Shown here: positions 52,287 through 62,057 of the stretch, one piece after another
Position numbering within the stretch: position 1 is the stretch's first letter
Layout of the letters: each line of letters begins with the position of its first letter
Source of the DNA: Leptospira sp. 96542
GTDB lineage: Bacteria > Spirochaetota > Leptospiria > Leptospirales > Leptospiraceae
Direction of reading: 5' to 3'
NCBI GenBank assembly: GCA_029310945.1
Contig: JARJFC010000018.1
Location: forward strand, 1 to 64,000
Length of the DNA: 64,000 nucleotides
Position numbers and translations under genes: made by a program
Notes under the pieces: generated by a model
Told to the model about the DNA's origin: nothing
What the model saw: the letters and a program-made list of their open reading frames with translations, nothing else
Databases searched by the model: none

Positions 52287-54054
52287 AAAATATTTACTGC
52301 TTTTTTTCTTCACTTTATTGAATGCATGTAATGTGCTTCCAAAGGAATTAAATCCCTTTGATCCAAAGACAGATCAAAATTTGTTTTTGAATTTATTATT
52401 ATTGAGTAATGAATTTAGCTGTTCTCAAACTCCTAAAGAACCAGTCGGTAGCCTAAACGAAGTTATCATTGATTGCAATCAAGGGATAGCTACTGAATTT
52501 ATTTCTGATATAACCAAAAATAATCAAACTACGTTTAAAAATTTTGACGCTGACATTCTGGCTGAGAATAAAATTCTTTTTCGTTTCGATCCACTGATCT
52601 TAGATGCTAAGTATACCTTAAATTTGGACGGTTTAGTTTCGATTAACGGCGAAAAATTGCAACAATCTAAGTATCACTTTGTTGTTGATAATGAAATTCC
52701 AATTTTAACTTTTGAAGATTACGCACCTTTAAGCGATTATTCTGTTTTCTCTAAAAAATATTGGGAATTTGTCAGCAACGAGGACTTAGAGAATATTGTT
52801 TTGCCCAGTTTGGAAGGCACACTTGCTTCTGCATTTTATTTGAGAAATATACAAGTTGTAAATAAGAGAACATTCAGAGTTTTTTTTGAGACAACGTTTT
52901 TAAATAACAACCCAGGGTATTTGACTATTTCATTTCCAGGTCTTTCCGACACAGCTGGTAATTTAGTCAATCAGACAACAACCATTCAAGTCATTGGTCT
53001 GATTGATGGCCCAAGTATACAGTATGGGAGATCTCAATTTTATCCAATCTTAACACAATCGGAAGAGGTTGTATTGATTTATGGTGGGTCGGATAGTATC
53101 GAAGTATTAAAAAATGGAAGTAATTTATTTAAATTAACAGCTAATAATCTGCCCCATTTAGGTGATGGTGAGAGTTCTGTATTGCTAAATGACGGTTCGA
53201 TTCTAGTGACTGGGGGGTTTATTTATCCCGCACCTCTTAGTTTAAATCAAACTTATTTATACTATCCTGACTCCGAGAGTTTTTTACCAGCAAACTCTAT
53301 GTTGCGGGGTAGATCGCAACATACTACAACACGATTATTAGACGGAAGAGTTTTGGTAGCTGGTGGAACTAATAGTTTAATATGGCCTCCTTCGCCTGAC
53401 GGTAGTATATTCATGATGGATAACTCCGCAGAACTATACGATCCAAATGATAATACTTTTTATCTATCAAATTCATCAATGATGGCTAGGCGATCTTTCC
53501 ACTGTTCTGTGTTATTGGATGATGGGAAGGTAATGCTGATTGGTGGGACGACAGGGAACTATGCTCCTTTGGACACAACTGAATTTTATGATCCAGTGAC
53601 TGATAGTTTTGAATGGGGCCCGAGTTTACCAGTACCACTTGCCGCATTACATTGTTTTAAATTGTCTGATGGAAATGTGATTATGTACGCTGCCCAAATA
53701 TCAAATTTAAATAACTCAATATTCAAATTTGATGTTTCAAAGAATCAAATATTTACAATAGCAAATTCTTCAATCAAAAGAGAATGGGCGGTGGCCGCAG
53801 AACTGACCGATGGTGGTATTTTGTTTCATGGAGGCGGTTATAAATTGGGAACGCATGAAGCAAGTAGATTGATTGAAAAATTAGACTACGGCCGGAGTAA
53901 TAGTCTGCTCAGTTTGGGTTCAGATCGGAATAGTATATCAAGACATGGGGTAGTCAAATTTTCGAATGGGACATTGATGTTTCTGGGTGGTTTTTCAAAT
54001 GGAATTTTACACCACGGAACTCAATATTACGGAAGTATTAGTAATGCCCCATAA
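52279..54054 (+). CDS. Kelch-repeat lipoprotein 3
   Basis: A 591-residue protein with the signal MNRKYLLLFFFTLLNACNVL (Cys17) and the shared NPFDPKTDQN motif. An Ig-like domain (NEIPILTFEDYAPLS to SDTAGNLVNQ) is followed by Kelch blades (TTTRLLDGRVLVAGGTN, CSVLLDDGKVMLIGGTT, VVKFSNGTLMFLGGFS). The start is TTG 52279, justified by AGAGGA eight bases before it; no ATG fits the lipoprotein signal. It overlaps its neighbours by 8 and 11 bases, so all three paralogues are translated from one message. Confidence 0.85.
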   Translation: MNRKYLLLFFFTLLNACNVLPKELNPFDPKTDQNLFLNLLLLSNEFSCSQTPKEPVGSLNEVIIDCNQGIATEFISDITKNNQTTFKNFDADILAENKILFRFDPLILDAKYTLNLDGLVSINGEKLQQSKYHFVVDNEIPILTFEDYAPLSDYSVFSKKYWEFVSNEDLENIVLPSLEGTLASAFYLRNIQVVNKRTFRVFFETTFLNNNPGYLTISFPGLSDTAGNLVNQTTTIQVIGLIDGPSIQYGRSQFYPILTQSEEVVLIYGGSDSIEVLKNGSNLFKLTANNLPHLGDGESSVLLNDGSILVTGGFIYPAPLSLNQTYLYYPDSESFLPANSMLRGRSQHTTTRLLDGRVLVAGGTNSLIWPPSPDGSIFMMDNSAELYDPNDNTFYLSNSSMMARRSFHCSVLLDDGKVMLIGGTTGNYAPLDTTEFYDPVTDSFEWGPSLPVPLAALHCFKLSDGNVIMYAAQISNLNNSIFKFDVSKNQIFTIANSSIKREWAVAAELTDGGILFHGGGYKLGTHEASRLIEKLDYGRSNSLLSLGSDRNSISRHGVVKFSNGTLMFLGGFSNGILHHGTQYYGSISNAP

Positions 54055-54766
54055 AAATGGTAAAATTTATGGTTCATTCAAAAAGATTTGTATTCCAATC
54101 TTGGAATTGGCAAAAGAGAAAGAGATTCTAAAAGATTCTCTTAATGTTATAAAATATAAATATGAATCGAAAGAACTTTCGGATGTTGAAGTTTGTTTTC
54201 AACTCATAGTACTTTTTCTTTCGCATAGAGTGAGACGGCACAAATTTTTGCGAATGGGAAAACCACTCCCAGAAGTAGCTTGTGACTCTCAATTTTTAAA
54301 CATAGTAAGATTTTACGGGATGCCTGACTCCGTACGATTTGCACTATGGAAATGGCAGAAAAAAGAATGGGACTTACGATTGGTGGATTATTGTCCGACT
54401 TCGTTTGAAATGTTAGAATCTCAAAGTTTAGGTTTTAGATACGTCACTTTTAGCTGGGAACATGCTTTAAATGGGGATTTACTCGAAGGTGTTCGTGACG
54501 CCTTTGAACACTTGTTGCATGATCTATCGCATGCATATATGTTTTTTAGGGAAGAGTATGATCATCCTGGTCAAATCCTTTTTTTTAAAAGAATGCTTTA
54601 TCATTATCATGATTTTTTACCTTATATTGAAAAGAATGAAGTTTTTGCAAACAAGTTTGAGTATTGTATTTCAGATATGAATTCACACCCTGCGCATTTA
54701 GAAGCCTATCTAAATGCGATTTGTAGAGAGTCGGGATTCAATTTAAATTTAACAAAACTGGTTTGA
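54044..54766 (+). CDS. hypothetical protein at the end of the Kelch operon
   Basis: A protein of about 240 residues, all helical, without a signal peptide or membrane helix, so probably cytoplasmic. Conserved-looking features are DSVRFALWKWQKKEWDLRL and a His/Asp cluster, FEHLLHDLSHAYMFFREEYD, that could bind metal. ATG 54044 has GGAAG before it and overlaps the third Kelch gene by 11 bases; an upstream start at 53987 is less likely. No family was recognised. Confidence 0.65.
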   Translation: MPHKNGKIYGSFKKICIPILELAKEKEILKDSLNVIKYKYESKELSDVEVCFQLIVLFLSHRVRRHKFLRMGKPLPEVACDSQFLNIVRFYGMPDSVRFALWKWQKKEWDLRLVDYCPTSFEMLESQSLGFRYVTFSWEHALNGDLLEGVRDAFEHLLHDLSHAYMFFREEYDHPGQILFFKRMLYHYHDFLPYIEKNEVFANKFEYCISDMNSHPAHLEAYLNAICRESGFNLNLTKLV

Positions 54767-54769
54767 GGT

Positions 54770-55117
54770 CTAGTCTGATTGTAGTTTGGTGTTATTTTTA
54801 TGCCGATCTAAATCTCTTTTCGTATTTTTTTCTAACGTTGCCGTTATAATTTGATTGAAAGAGTAACCCATTTGGTTTGTTAAACATGTTAAAACGAAAA
54901 GAATGTCGCCGATTTCCTTTGGAATTTGTTTTTCTGATTCTCCCGCTTTAAATGATTGATCTCCATACTTACGAGCCATAAGTCTTGCAAGTTCTCCAAC
55001 TTCTTCCATGAGCACAGCCAAATTTGTCATTTCCGAAAAATAACGAACTCCAATTGTTTTGATCCAATGATCAACTTTTGATTGCAACTCATCTAATGTT
55101 AGGTTATTTTCTTCCAA
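54770..55117 (-). CDS. MazG-like nucleotide pyrophosphohydrolase
   Basis: A 115-residue all-helical protein with the metal-binding EEVGELARLMARKYG and EIGDILFVLTCLTNQ motifs of the MazG/dUTPase-like superfamily. It would hydrolyse a (d)NTP to the monophosphate and pyrophosphate. The start is TTG 55117, overlapping the SGNH gene end by 14 bases; the family N-terminus begins here and no ATG is available upstream. Length matches the short single-domain MazG group. Confidence 0.88.
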   Translation of the reverse strand: MEENNLTLDELQSKVDHWIKTIGVRYFSEMTNLAVLMEEVGELARLMARKYGDQSFKAGESEKQIPKEIGDILFVLTCLTNQMGYSFNQIITATLEKNTKRDLDRHKNNTKLQSD

Positions 55118-56246
55118 TTTCTTCTACCAATTTTTGCCCTAATATTCTACTAAAGGACTTCATTCCCATTTCATTTAGATGGATTAAGTCAAAACAATAC
55201 TTTGAAGTGTCGCTGCCGAGTGAGTCCTGAAGGTCTAATTTATGTAATTTTTGATATGGGGCTAAAGATTCTACGAGGCCATCCTGCCATACTCGCATGC
55301 GCTCCTCGCCGTTAAATTCACGAATAACATGCGAGTAGGGTGCAAATACATGTATGATTTTTATATTTTTTTTGAGAACAGGTTCATACATGAGTTTCAG
55401 TCGTCGAAAGTAACGATCTGTTTCTGGAGTTTTGGCTGAATCTTTTGGGACAATGTTTGCAATGCCACAAGTTTCAAATAACATCCTACGATGGTCAGCA
55501 TTAGAAGCCGGTGGGATTGTAGGATCGCCTTGTGCACTTAGTCGATTTAAACAATCATCGACAGATGTTATGTGGTAAGGTTGCATAGATTCGGGATGAT
55601 CATTTTCGTAATCCCATGGATTTAAATTCGGGTTTTTGTTTTGTCTTACCACGGATTTTATACGTTCATTAAAGTTGATAATTAAATCCGCAAAATCCTT
55701 TCGGTATGCAATTGACTTAAAAATTAGGAAGAGGTAGTTCGGTATTGTAGGCTCATATTCAAATTTTTTTAGCTCAAGTGCTGATTGAAAATTGCCAATT
55801 TCAGATAACATAGATAAAGTAGGTTCAACAGTTTCACTTTTGTCTACCCATGCCATACCAGGTTCCATTACGTGGATGATAACTTTTACATTCTCTAGTT
55901 TATCTAAATATTCTTCTAGTATTCTATGTTGAACTAAAATTTCAGAGCCTCTCACCGCAAGAGATTGTGCTTTCAATCCAGTTTGACTCAATTCTTCATT
56001 TAATATTCTTATACTAATACCTTCAAAAGCAACAGATGTTCCAACAATAAGGATATCTGGATTTAGAATATTTTTCTTCTCTATTACATGTTCTGTGACT
56101 CGATTAATATTAGATGCGTAAGAATTTTTTTTCAAGAGCGGTTTATAAAAACCCATTTGCAGAATTAATTCGAATAGAAATAAAATAATTATTGCAGTCA
56201 GTATCTTTTTATCGAAAAGAAATTTTTTAAATTCGATTAGTAACAT
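55104..56246 (-). CDS. SGNH-type acyl-transfer partner, copy 2
   Basis: A 380-residue protein with an N-terminal anchor (about residues 13-30, ILTAIIILFLFELILQMGF). An SGNH-like domain follows, with block I DILIVGTSVAFEG at about residue 63-75 and the Asp-His block FDLIHLNEMGMKSF near the C-terminus. It lies five bases after the MBOAT gene and is probably its partner for O-acylating an extracellular glycan. It is a distant relative of copy 1 at 37.8-39.3 kb. Confidence 0.8.
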   Translation of the reverse strand: MLLIEFKKFLFDKKILTAIIILFLFELILQMGFYKPLLKKNSYASNINRVTEHVIEKKNILNPDILIVGTSVAFEGISIRILNEELSQTGLKAQSLAVRGSEILVQHRILEEYLDKLENVKVIIHVMEPGMAWVDKSETVEPTLSMLSEIGNFQSALELKKFEYEPTIPNYLFLIFKSIAYRKDFADLIINFNERIKSVVRQNKNPNLNPWDYENDHPESMQPYHITSVDDCLNRLSAQGDPTIPPASNADHRRMLFETCGIANIVPKDSAKTPETDRYFRRLKLMYEPVLKKNIKIIHVFAPYSHVIREFNGEERMRVWQDGLVESLAPYQKLHKLDLQDSLGSDTSKYCFDLIHLNEMGMKSFSRILGQKLVEEIGRK

Positions 56247-56251
56247 AGTTT

Positions 56252-57748
56252 TTAAAATTGAAAGTATAGAAAATTCTGACTTTCAGTAACTCCAAATAAT
56301 AATAATAATAAAATGTTAACCACAACAAACGTGGTGTATTTAAACCAATTACCAGATTGAAGAGTTGGTATTTGCCTTTTTGAAAAATAATAACTTGCTA
56401 TAAAACAAATCAAAAGTAATATTCCATACCGGTAATTTGTCCAACGAAGTAGAGGCTCCATATTTTGATCCATAAAAACTAAAGATTTCATCATTGGTAG
56501 TGCCTTTTCCATAGATTCAGCTCTAAACATAATGAAGCCGAATGCCAAACAAAACATTGTGAATATTCTGGAAATTATATCGTAAAATCTGCCACCCGCT
56601 TCGTTCAGAGATTTTGCAATATTAGTGTCGCTATAATATTTATGACTTAGCAACATAAACCCTTGCCATAATCCCCAAGCAATATAATGGTAAGCTGCTC
56701 CATGCCATAACCCAGCAAACAACCATGTAAGGAGAATATTTCGAATGTACATGATTGTACTTACGCGTGAGCCACCTAATGGAATATAAATATAATCGCG
56801 AATCCATGTGGAAAACGATATATGCCACCTTGACCAATGATCTGCGATGTTTTTGCAAGACATTGGGAAATTAAAGTTTGCATTGAATTGAAATCCAAAT
56901 AAACGGGCGACTCCAATCGCAATATCGGTGTATCCCGCGAAATCAAAATAGATCTGCCAGCCAAAAGCGAGAGCACCTGTCCAGATTTCAATTGTATTCA
57001 AATTTTGGTAATTTGCAAATGTTGCATCAACCACCTTGCCCAAGTTATCTGCAAAAACTATTTTTCTGGTAAAACCAATTAGTATGAGTGCAAAAGCAGC
57101 TTCGATATGTTCTTTGTAGACAGGTAATCTTTTATCGAGATCTCTAAAAAAAGTTTCTGCCCTGACAATTGGACCTGCAACCAATTGAGGGAAAAATGCA
57201 ACGTACAATGCGAAATCAATGAATGATTTTCGTGCTTCTGTTTTACGGTTGTACACATCGATTGTGTAACTCATTGATTGGAATGTATAGAATGAAATTC
57301 CAACTGGCAAAATTATGTTTTGTTTTTCGAATTGTAATGAACCCGAGAGATGGAGATCATTGATTAAACCAAGTAAGAAGTCAGTATATTTGAAAAACCC
57401 CAATGTTCCTAAATTGACAACGAGTGATAAAAATAAAAGCCAACCTCTTGCCCTGTCGGTATCTTTTTTTTGTTCAATTAGTTTTGCGGCAAAATAGTCA
57501 ATGATGGTAGAGAATACCAAAATAAGAACATATGGATTGATTTTAAAATCACAATGGAGACGATCTGCAAAATATTTAAAACCTTCCGAAGCTTTTGCTT
57601 GGCAAGAAATGGAGCTTGGCTCCCAAGCCATATAAAAATAATAACTGGAAATTAAAAAGAACAAACGTTGCCATTTATTTTTTAATATATTACCAATGAT
57701 GATGGTGATAAAAAAGAATACTAAAAATTCAAAAGAATTAAACAACAT
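56252..57748 (-). CDS. MBOAT-family O-acyltransferase, copy 2
   Basis: A 498-residue multi-pass protein. LPVGISFYTFQSMSYTIDVYN, HWSRWHISFSTWIRDYIYIP and AGLWHGAAYHYIAWGLWQGF (catalytic His) place it in the AlgI-type MBOAT family. AGGATG before the ATG is the ribosome site. It forms an operon with the SGNH gene downstream and the GT-C-like gene upstream, so it likely modifies the glycan made by this cluster. Confidence 0.92.
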   Translation of the reverse strand: MLFNSFEFLVFFFITIIIGNILKNKWQRLFFLISSYYFYMAWEPSSISCQAKASEGFKYFADRLHCDFKINPYVLILVFSTIIDYFAAKLIEQKKDTDRARGWLLFLSLVVNLGTLGFFKYTDFLLGLINDLHLSGSLQFEKQNIILPVGISFYTFQSMSYTIDVYNRKTEARKSFIDFALYVAFFPQLVAGPIVRAETFFRDLDKRLPVYKEHIEAAFALILIGFTRKIVFADNLGKVVDATFANYQNLNTIEIWTGALAFGWQIYFDFAGYTDIAIGVARLFGFQFNANFNFPMSCKNIADHWSRWHISFSTWIRDYIYIPLGGSRVSTIMYIRNILLTWLFAGLWHGAAYHYIAWGLWQGFMLLSHKYYSDTNIAKSLNEAGGRFYDIISRIFTMFCLAFGFIMFRAESMEKALPMMKSLVFMDQNMEPLLRWTNYRYGILLLICFIASYYFSKRQIPTLQSGNWFKYTTFVVVNILLLLLFGVTESQNFLYFQF

Positions 57749-57759
57749 ATTGAATCATC

Positions 57760-59046
57760 CTACCGATAGATATTTTCTGAGGCAAGTTTTTCTACAGATC
57801 CTTGGATTCCTTCTACGTATCCAAATTTGGGACCAATTGATCTTGGCAAAGTTGAGAATGTGAAATTAGTTAGAAAATAAAAAATAAATGCAAAAAAATA
57901 CATGGAGTGGATTAGCGCTCTAGATGAATATGTGAAGGTTTTAATTTGGAAAGATTGGTATACATAAGAATTTAAGATCCAAAATCCAATGATCATACCC
58001 ACCCAAAATTCGAAAAAATATCCTTCCCACCAAGTATAAAAGATGATAGAAGGTACACACCAAAAAAATAAAATACTCAGTTCGGGTCTAAATTTTTTCC
58101 AAAGATTTTTTAAATTGAGGATGCCTAGTATAAAGCTGAAAACCCAAAAACTGAGGTTAATGTTGAACACAATATGTTTTGGGTTTGCAAAATCAATTGG
58201 GTTCACCCTGAATTTTGGTATAACATTTTGAAAAATTAAGAATGCATCCCCAATACCTCGATAAAAGTATAACACATAATTTTTTTCTTCACCAAGGCTT
58301 GTCCCCCAGCGATTGATGGCAGCATATAGGAACATCCAAAATGAAAAATGTTTTTCATCGAGAGGACCAAGCCCTCTTTTTAAGATGATAAACCCTACAA
58401 ATAAATAAGATAGAATTGTGGCGAACCCCAAAAGAGTAAGATAAAAAAAGATGATTCTAAGTTTTTTCCCGAAATTTCTATTAGTATCAAGAAGGATTGC
58501 CATTGGTACCATACCAAAATGAATGACATTCGACTGGTGAAAATATATGGAAAATAATTGAATCAACCAAAGTATGATTAGGTGGTGGGTCTTTAACCCA
58601 TTTTTTAAAAAGAAAACCGTTGTTAAAAACAGAATTCCCATTAAACAGGAATGAATGAGAGGTGTGTCGTTGTGCAAACTATAAAACCAAAATGCTTGGC
58701 TTACTTGGATGAGTAGTGCAATTAGTACACCAAGGACAAAATCTTTATACAATCTATAATACAACCATATAAAAACTCCTAAAAAAAATAGAGAAAATGC
58801 CAATATTCTTAATCTAAGAAAAAACATTACATCCGTAGTTGGGTAGATTGATTGTACTAATTTCCAATAGAGTAACCCAGATGATTCAAATCCTAGATGG
58901 TGCGGATTATAAAATGCCGACTCAATTCTGTTTTTTTGGATATTCAATGCATAAACACATGAATCCCAATCAAATGCCCTTGATAGGTATCTTAAATTAA
59001 ATAAAAAAATACCTGTCAAAAGTAATAGAATGAATATTTTTTTCAA
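57760..59046 (-). CDS. polytopic membrane protein, GT-C-like
   Basis: A 428-residue protein with about ten transmembrane helices. The first extracytoplasmic loop carries RAFDWDSCVYALNIQKNRIE, an acidic motif of the kind found in GT-C glycosyltransferases (PMT/ArnT-like), which use lipid-linked sugars. NPHHLGFESSGLLYW follows. It sits 11 bases from the MBOAT gene and six from the gene upstream. The GT-C assignment is by topology and motif only. Confidence 0.6.
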   Translation of the reverse strand: MKKIFILLLLTGIFLFNLRYLSRAFDWDSCVYALNIQKNRIESAFYNPHHLGFESSGLLYWKLVQSIYPTTDVMFFLRLRILAFSLFFLGVFIWLYYRLYKDFVLGVLIALLIQVSQAFWFYSLHNDTPLIHSCLMGILFLTTVFFLKNGLKTHHLIILWLIQLFSIYFHQSNVIHFGMVPMAILLDTNRNFGKKLRIIFFYLTLLGFATILSYLFVGFIILKRGLGPLDEKHFSFWMFLYAAINRWGTSLGEEKNYVLYFYRGIGDAFLIFQNVIPKFRVNPIDFANPKHIVFNINLSFWVFSFILGILNLKNLWKKFRPELSILFFWCVPSIIFYTWWEGYFFEFWVGMIIGFWILNSYVYQSFQIKTFTYSSRALIHSMYFFAFIFYFLTNFTFSTLPRSIGPKFGYVEGIQGSVEKLASENIYR

Positions 59047-59052
59047 AGAGTT

Positions 59053-59640
59053 CTACCGATTGAGGAGTTTGTTCAAAACTATTTTGTTTTTTCCTTTGGG
59101 AGAAAAAAAGGATGTTGTATAAATTACTTTTCCATTTTGTTTCCAAGACAATCTGTTGAGACCAAAAAAGTCTAGGAAACTACCGTGCAATAATTCGGTC
59201 TGAAGAGTTTCTGATTTTAAAGAATATTTAGATAATTTTTTAGCGATCCCAACTCGTTTGATTTGCCAAATTTCATTTTTTACAATATATGTTTTTACGT
59301 CCCAATCATTCAGCAGACTCGCCACATCAAATAAAACTGAAACAGTAAGATAACCAAAAACAAATATAGATAGATAATGGAAATATCTTAACTCATCTAA
59401 AAAGGGAATTTTTAACACTTTCGTAATTTCTAATATTGAGACTAACCAATAAAATAAGTCTCCGAGGTAATGAATGTAAGGTATAACCAAATACAATACG
59501 CTAAAAATAAACAGAGAAACGATTAACTTCGGGAAAGGATTGGTGTGGATCTCTTCAAATAAGGATGTTCCGAAATATATATTTTTTTCTTTCGATCGTT
59601 TTTCTTTCCAAATTGAGAGCCATTTTTTTATTTTTTTCAT
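59053..59640 (-). CDS. membrane protein, unknown
   Basis: A protein of about 195 residues with a basic N-terminus, two or three hydrophobic segments (about residues 38-60 and 90-112) and a C-terminal soluble part with PH-like beta strands (VKTYIVKNEIWQIKRVGIAK). ATG 59640 is chosen because GGAG lies ten bases before it and it overlaps the stop of the glycosyltransferase gene by four bases. The longer frame to 59688 would run inside that gene. No family was recognised. Confidence 0.55.
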   Translation of the reverse strand: MKKIKKWLSIWKEKRSKEKNIYFGTSLFEEIHTNPFPKLIVSLFIFSVLYLVIPYIHYLGDLFYWLVSILEITKVLKIPFLDELRYFHYLSIFVFGYLTVSVLFDVASLLNDWDVKTYIVKNEIWQIKRVGIAKKLSKYSLKSETLQTELLHGSFLDFFGLNRLSWKQNGKVIYTTSFFSPKGKNKIVLNKLLNR

Positions 59641-60719
59641 CCGAAGATTACTCCTTCGATTTGTTTCATAGTGGTTTGCCAAGACCAAAATTTATTATCA
59701 AATTTTGGTAAACGATTGGGTCTAACTTTTGCCATGGTTCTAAAAGCGTTAGTCCATTGTTCCGTGTTCTGCGAGGAGATAAACAAGTCACATCTTTCTG
59801 ATAATATTTCTTTAAAAACTGGTATGTCCGAGGCAGCACATCGTTTGTTTTCAATCATTGCCTCAAGTAACGGCAAACCAAAACCTTCATGATGGGAAGG
59901 AAAAAAGAATGCCTTACATTCTTTGAAAGCTTGTCCTAAGATATCATCGTTTGGGTTTTCTAAAAAATGGATCCCTAAATTTTTGTTTTCTTCTTCCATT
60001 AATGACTGGTATAAAGATTCACCTTCCTCGCCCCAACCTTTGCGGCCAAGAATATATAAATCGTGCGGATCCTTTGGGTTTTCGGTTTTGAATATTTTAT
60101 ACGCATCCACTAAACGTTTTATATTTTTTCTAGGTTCCAAAGTTCCTACAGTCAGAAAGAAATGTTTTGGAAATAAAAAATTCTTTTTTACTGGTTTTGA
60201 TTGTTTTACCCCAGGATAAACGACCAAACACTTGTTTGATGCTTCTGGAAAAAAATGAGATATTTCGTTTTTCGTATTTTTCGATAAACAAAAGATAACA
60301 TCTGCATTTTTAATTGTCTTCGGTGATAAAAGTTTATGCTGAAAGAAATTAGACCTAGCCATAGTATCAGGAGCAGAAATAAAATTAAGATCGTGGTAGT
60401 TAACATAACTTGGAATTTTTAGCTTAAAAAATGGTAACATCTGTAAAGTGGCCCAAAACTTTTCGATTTTATCGTTTTTAAGTTTTCTGGGGAGTACAAA
60501 ATTTAAATAAATTGGGCCAGGAATGGGTCTAGTCTCAATACGCAATTTCACATTTTCCTGAACCAAATGCGAAAAAACAGGATGTATGCTTTTGTTTGAG
60601 TAAAAATAAAATTCTACATTTGGATGTTTGGGTAACAATAACTCCAATACTTCTGCTAAATATCGAGAGTTTCCTGTTATACCATAGGCTAATGGACGAA
60701 CATCAATGCCGATTTTCAT
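59637..60719 (-). CDS. GT4-family glycosyltransferase
   Basis: A protein of about 360 residues beginning MKIGIDVRPLAYGITGNSRY. The C-terminal Rossmann domain shows FFLTVGTLEPRKNIKRLVDA and the sugar-nucleotide motif FFPSHHEGFGLPLLEAMIEN, with the E-x7-E pair of GT4 retaining enzymes. It transfers a sugar from an NDP- or GDP-donor in the cytoplasm; the donor is unknown. ATG 60719 overlaps the upstream gene by 17 bases; an earlier start at 60767 lies inside that gene and is not family-like. Confidence 0.92.
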   Translation of the reverse strand: MKIGIDVRPLAYGITGNSRYLAEVLELLLPKHPNVEFYFYSNKSIHPVFSHLVQENVKLRIETRPIPGPIYLNFVLPRKLKNDKIEKFWATLQMLPFFKLKIPSYVNYHDLNFISAPDTMARSNFFQHKLLSPKTIKNADVIFCLSKNTKNEISHFFPEASNKCLVVYPGVKQSKPVKKNFLFPKHFFLTVGTLEPRKNIKRLVDAYKIFKTENPKDPHDLYILGRKGWGEEGESLYQSLMEEENKNLGIHFLENPNDDILGQAFKECKAFFFPSHHEGFGLPLLEAMIENKRCAASDIPVFKEILSERCDLFISSQNTEQWTNAFRTMAKVRPNRLPKFDNKFWSWQTTMKQIEGVIFG

Positions 60720-61992
60720 ATTTATTAAATGCCGTATAAACAAACAAAATATACAATGAAGTAACACTATAAAGAAGGATAGAATACATCGATAGTAGTT
60801 GTTCTAGTTTCGATCCTATAATGGTTCTGTGGCTAACTAAAGGGAGTAAACAAACAGTTACAAAAATATAAATTTGCATTCTTTCCCACTTGTATTTTGT
60901 TAGATGGTTTACTAGGTAGTATATGGGTACAATACAAACAATGTAACTATGTACCCAACTGATTCCGCTAAAAATTGCTGAAACTATAAAAAGTAACGAG
61001 ATAATCTCCCATTTTTTGTCTTTTAGTTTCCATAACATTAGAATGGGAATTCCAAAAAAAATTACAAAAATAAATTGAATGAACTTTATGGTTTGGACGG
61101 ATAAATTTATAAAAGGCATTCCGTAATCAGGTTGGTTAATGAAATCGGCACCAGTAACAAAATATTTTGCGAGTGTTGAAACCAAACTTTGATTATTTTT
61201 CCAAGACCTGAGTATTGGGTTTGAAAACGCGTTTCCTAAGATTTGTGTGATCCACTCCTTTGTCATCGAAAAAGTGTAATCGAAGTTATATGCTAGCGGA
61301 ATGGCATTCCAAACAAGGATGAAAATAAAAAACCAAACAAACGCTTTGGTTCGTTTTTCATAAACGAACACAAATAGAAACACGAGGGGTGTGATTTTTA
61401 TACTCACTGCCAAAGCAAGTAGGGTCCCAGCTAGGTAGTCTTTTTCAGTTGTAAGGGCAATTAAAATGAGTAAAATGAGTAAAATTCCAACTTGGTTATT
61501 TTGAATATGGCTTTCGATATAACGGAAGTTGAAAAGTAAAGTCAGTGTAAAAATTACGTAAGGATATTTCGAAATAGAGTTTAGTTTTCCTAGCTTGGAC
61601 TGTAATAAATAAAATACCCCAATGAGACAGAAAAAACTGAGAACTTCAAAAACAAGTGCCGCATATTTCGATTCCAAGGCAGAAAGTGGGATGAGTAAGA
61701 ATGAAAAGAGCGGGGGATAGATATAGGTTGCTGTTTCGTTTTGCAAAGAAGTGAGCAGATGTAGATTTTCTGGATGAAACAACTCCTCCATAGACTGGAT
61801 TTTTTGTAATTCGAGTGCAACGTCGAATCGGTAGAGATTTTCTCCAGTCGACCACCGGTTGGCAGCATTGTAGTAGTCAAGGAAGTCGGATTTTTGACCA
61901 GACCTTGTGATGGATAAAACAAGTAGAACCAAAAAAAGTCCAGTCACTATCCATTTGCCCCGACTTTCTATCGAATCCAAGAATTTCCACAT
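60703..61992 (-). CDS. GT87/DUF2029-type membrane glycosyltransferase
   Basis: A 429-residue protein with about ten transmembrane helices. After the first helix comes GQKSDFLDYYNAANRWSTGE NLYRF, the typical loop of GT87 (mannosyltransferase-like, polyprenyl-phosphate-sugar dependent) enzymes, with YIYPPLFSFLLIPLS after it. It starts the minus-strand glycan cluster; a short divergent interval of 65 bases separates it from queA. Confidence 0.8.
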   Translation of the reverse strand: MWKFLDSIESRGKWIVTGLFLVLLVLSITRSGQKSDFLDYYNAANRWSTGENLYRFDVALELQKIQSMEELFHPENLHLLTSLQNETATYIYPPLFSFLLIPLSALESKYAALVFEVLSFFCLIGVFYLLQSKLGKLNSISKYPYVIFTLTLLFNFRYIESHIQNNQVGILLILLILIALTTEKDYLAGTLLALAVSIKITPLVFLFVFVYEKRTKAFVWFFIFILVWNAIPLAYNFDYTFSMTKEWITQILGNAFSNPILRSWKNNQSLVSTLAKYFVTGADFINQPDYGMPFINLSVQTIKFIQFIFVIFFGIPILMLWKLKDKKWEIISLLFIVSAIFSGISWVHSYIVCIVPIYYLVNHLTKYKWERMQIYIFVTVCLLPLVSHRTIIGSKLEQLLSMYSILLYSVTSLYILFVYTAFNKYENRH

Positions 61993-62057
61993 ACTTATCC
62001 AACCATTCCCAAATTTTCTGGTTAATTAGCAAGGTTTTCACAACCTGGAATTTATCC

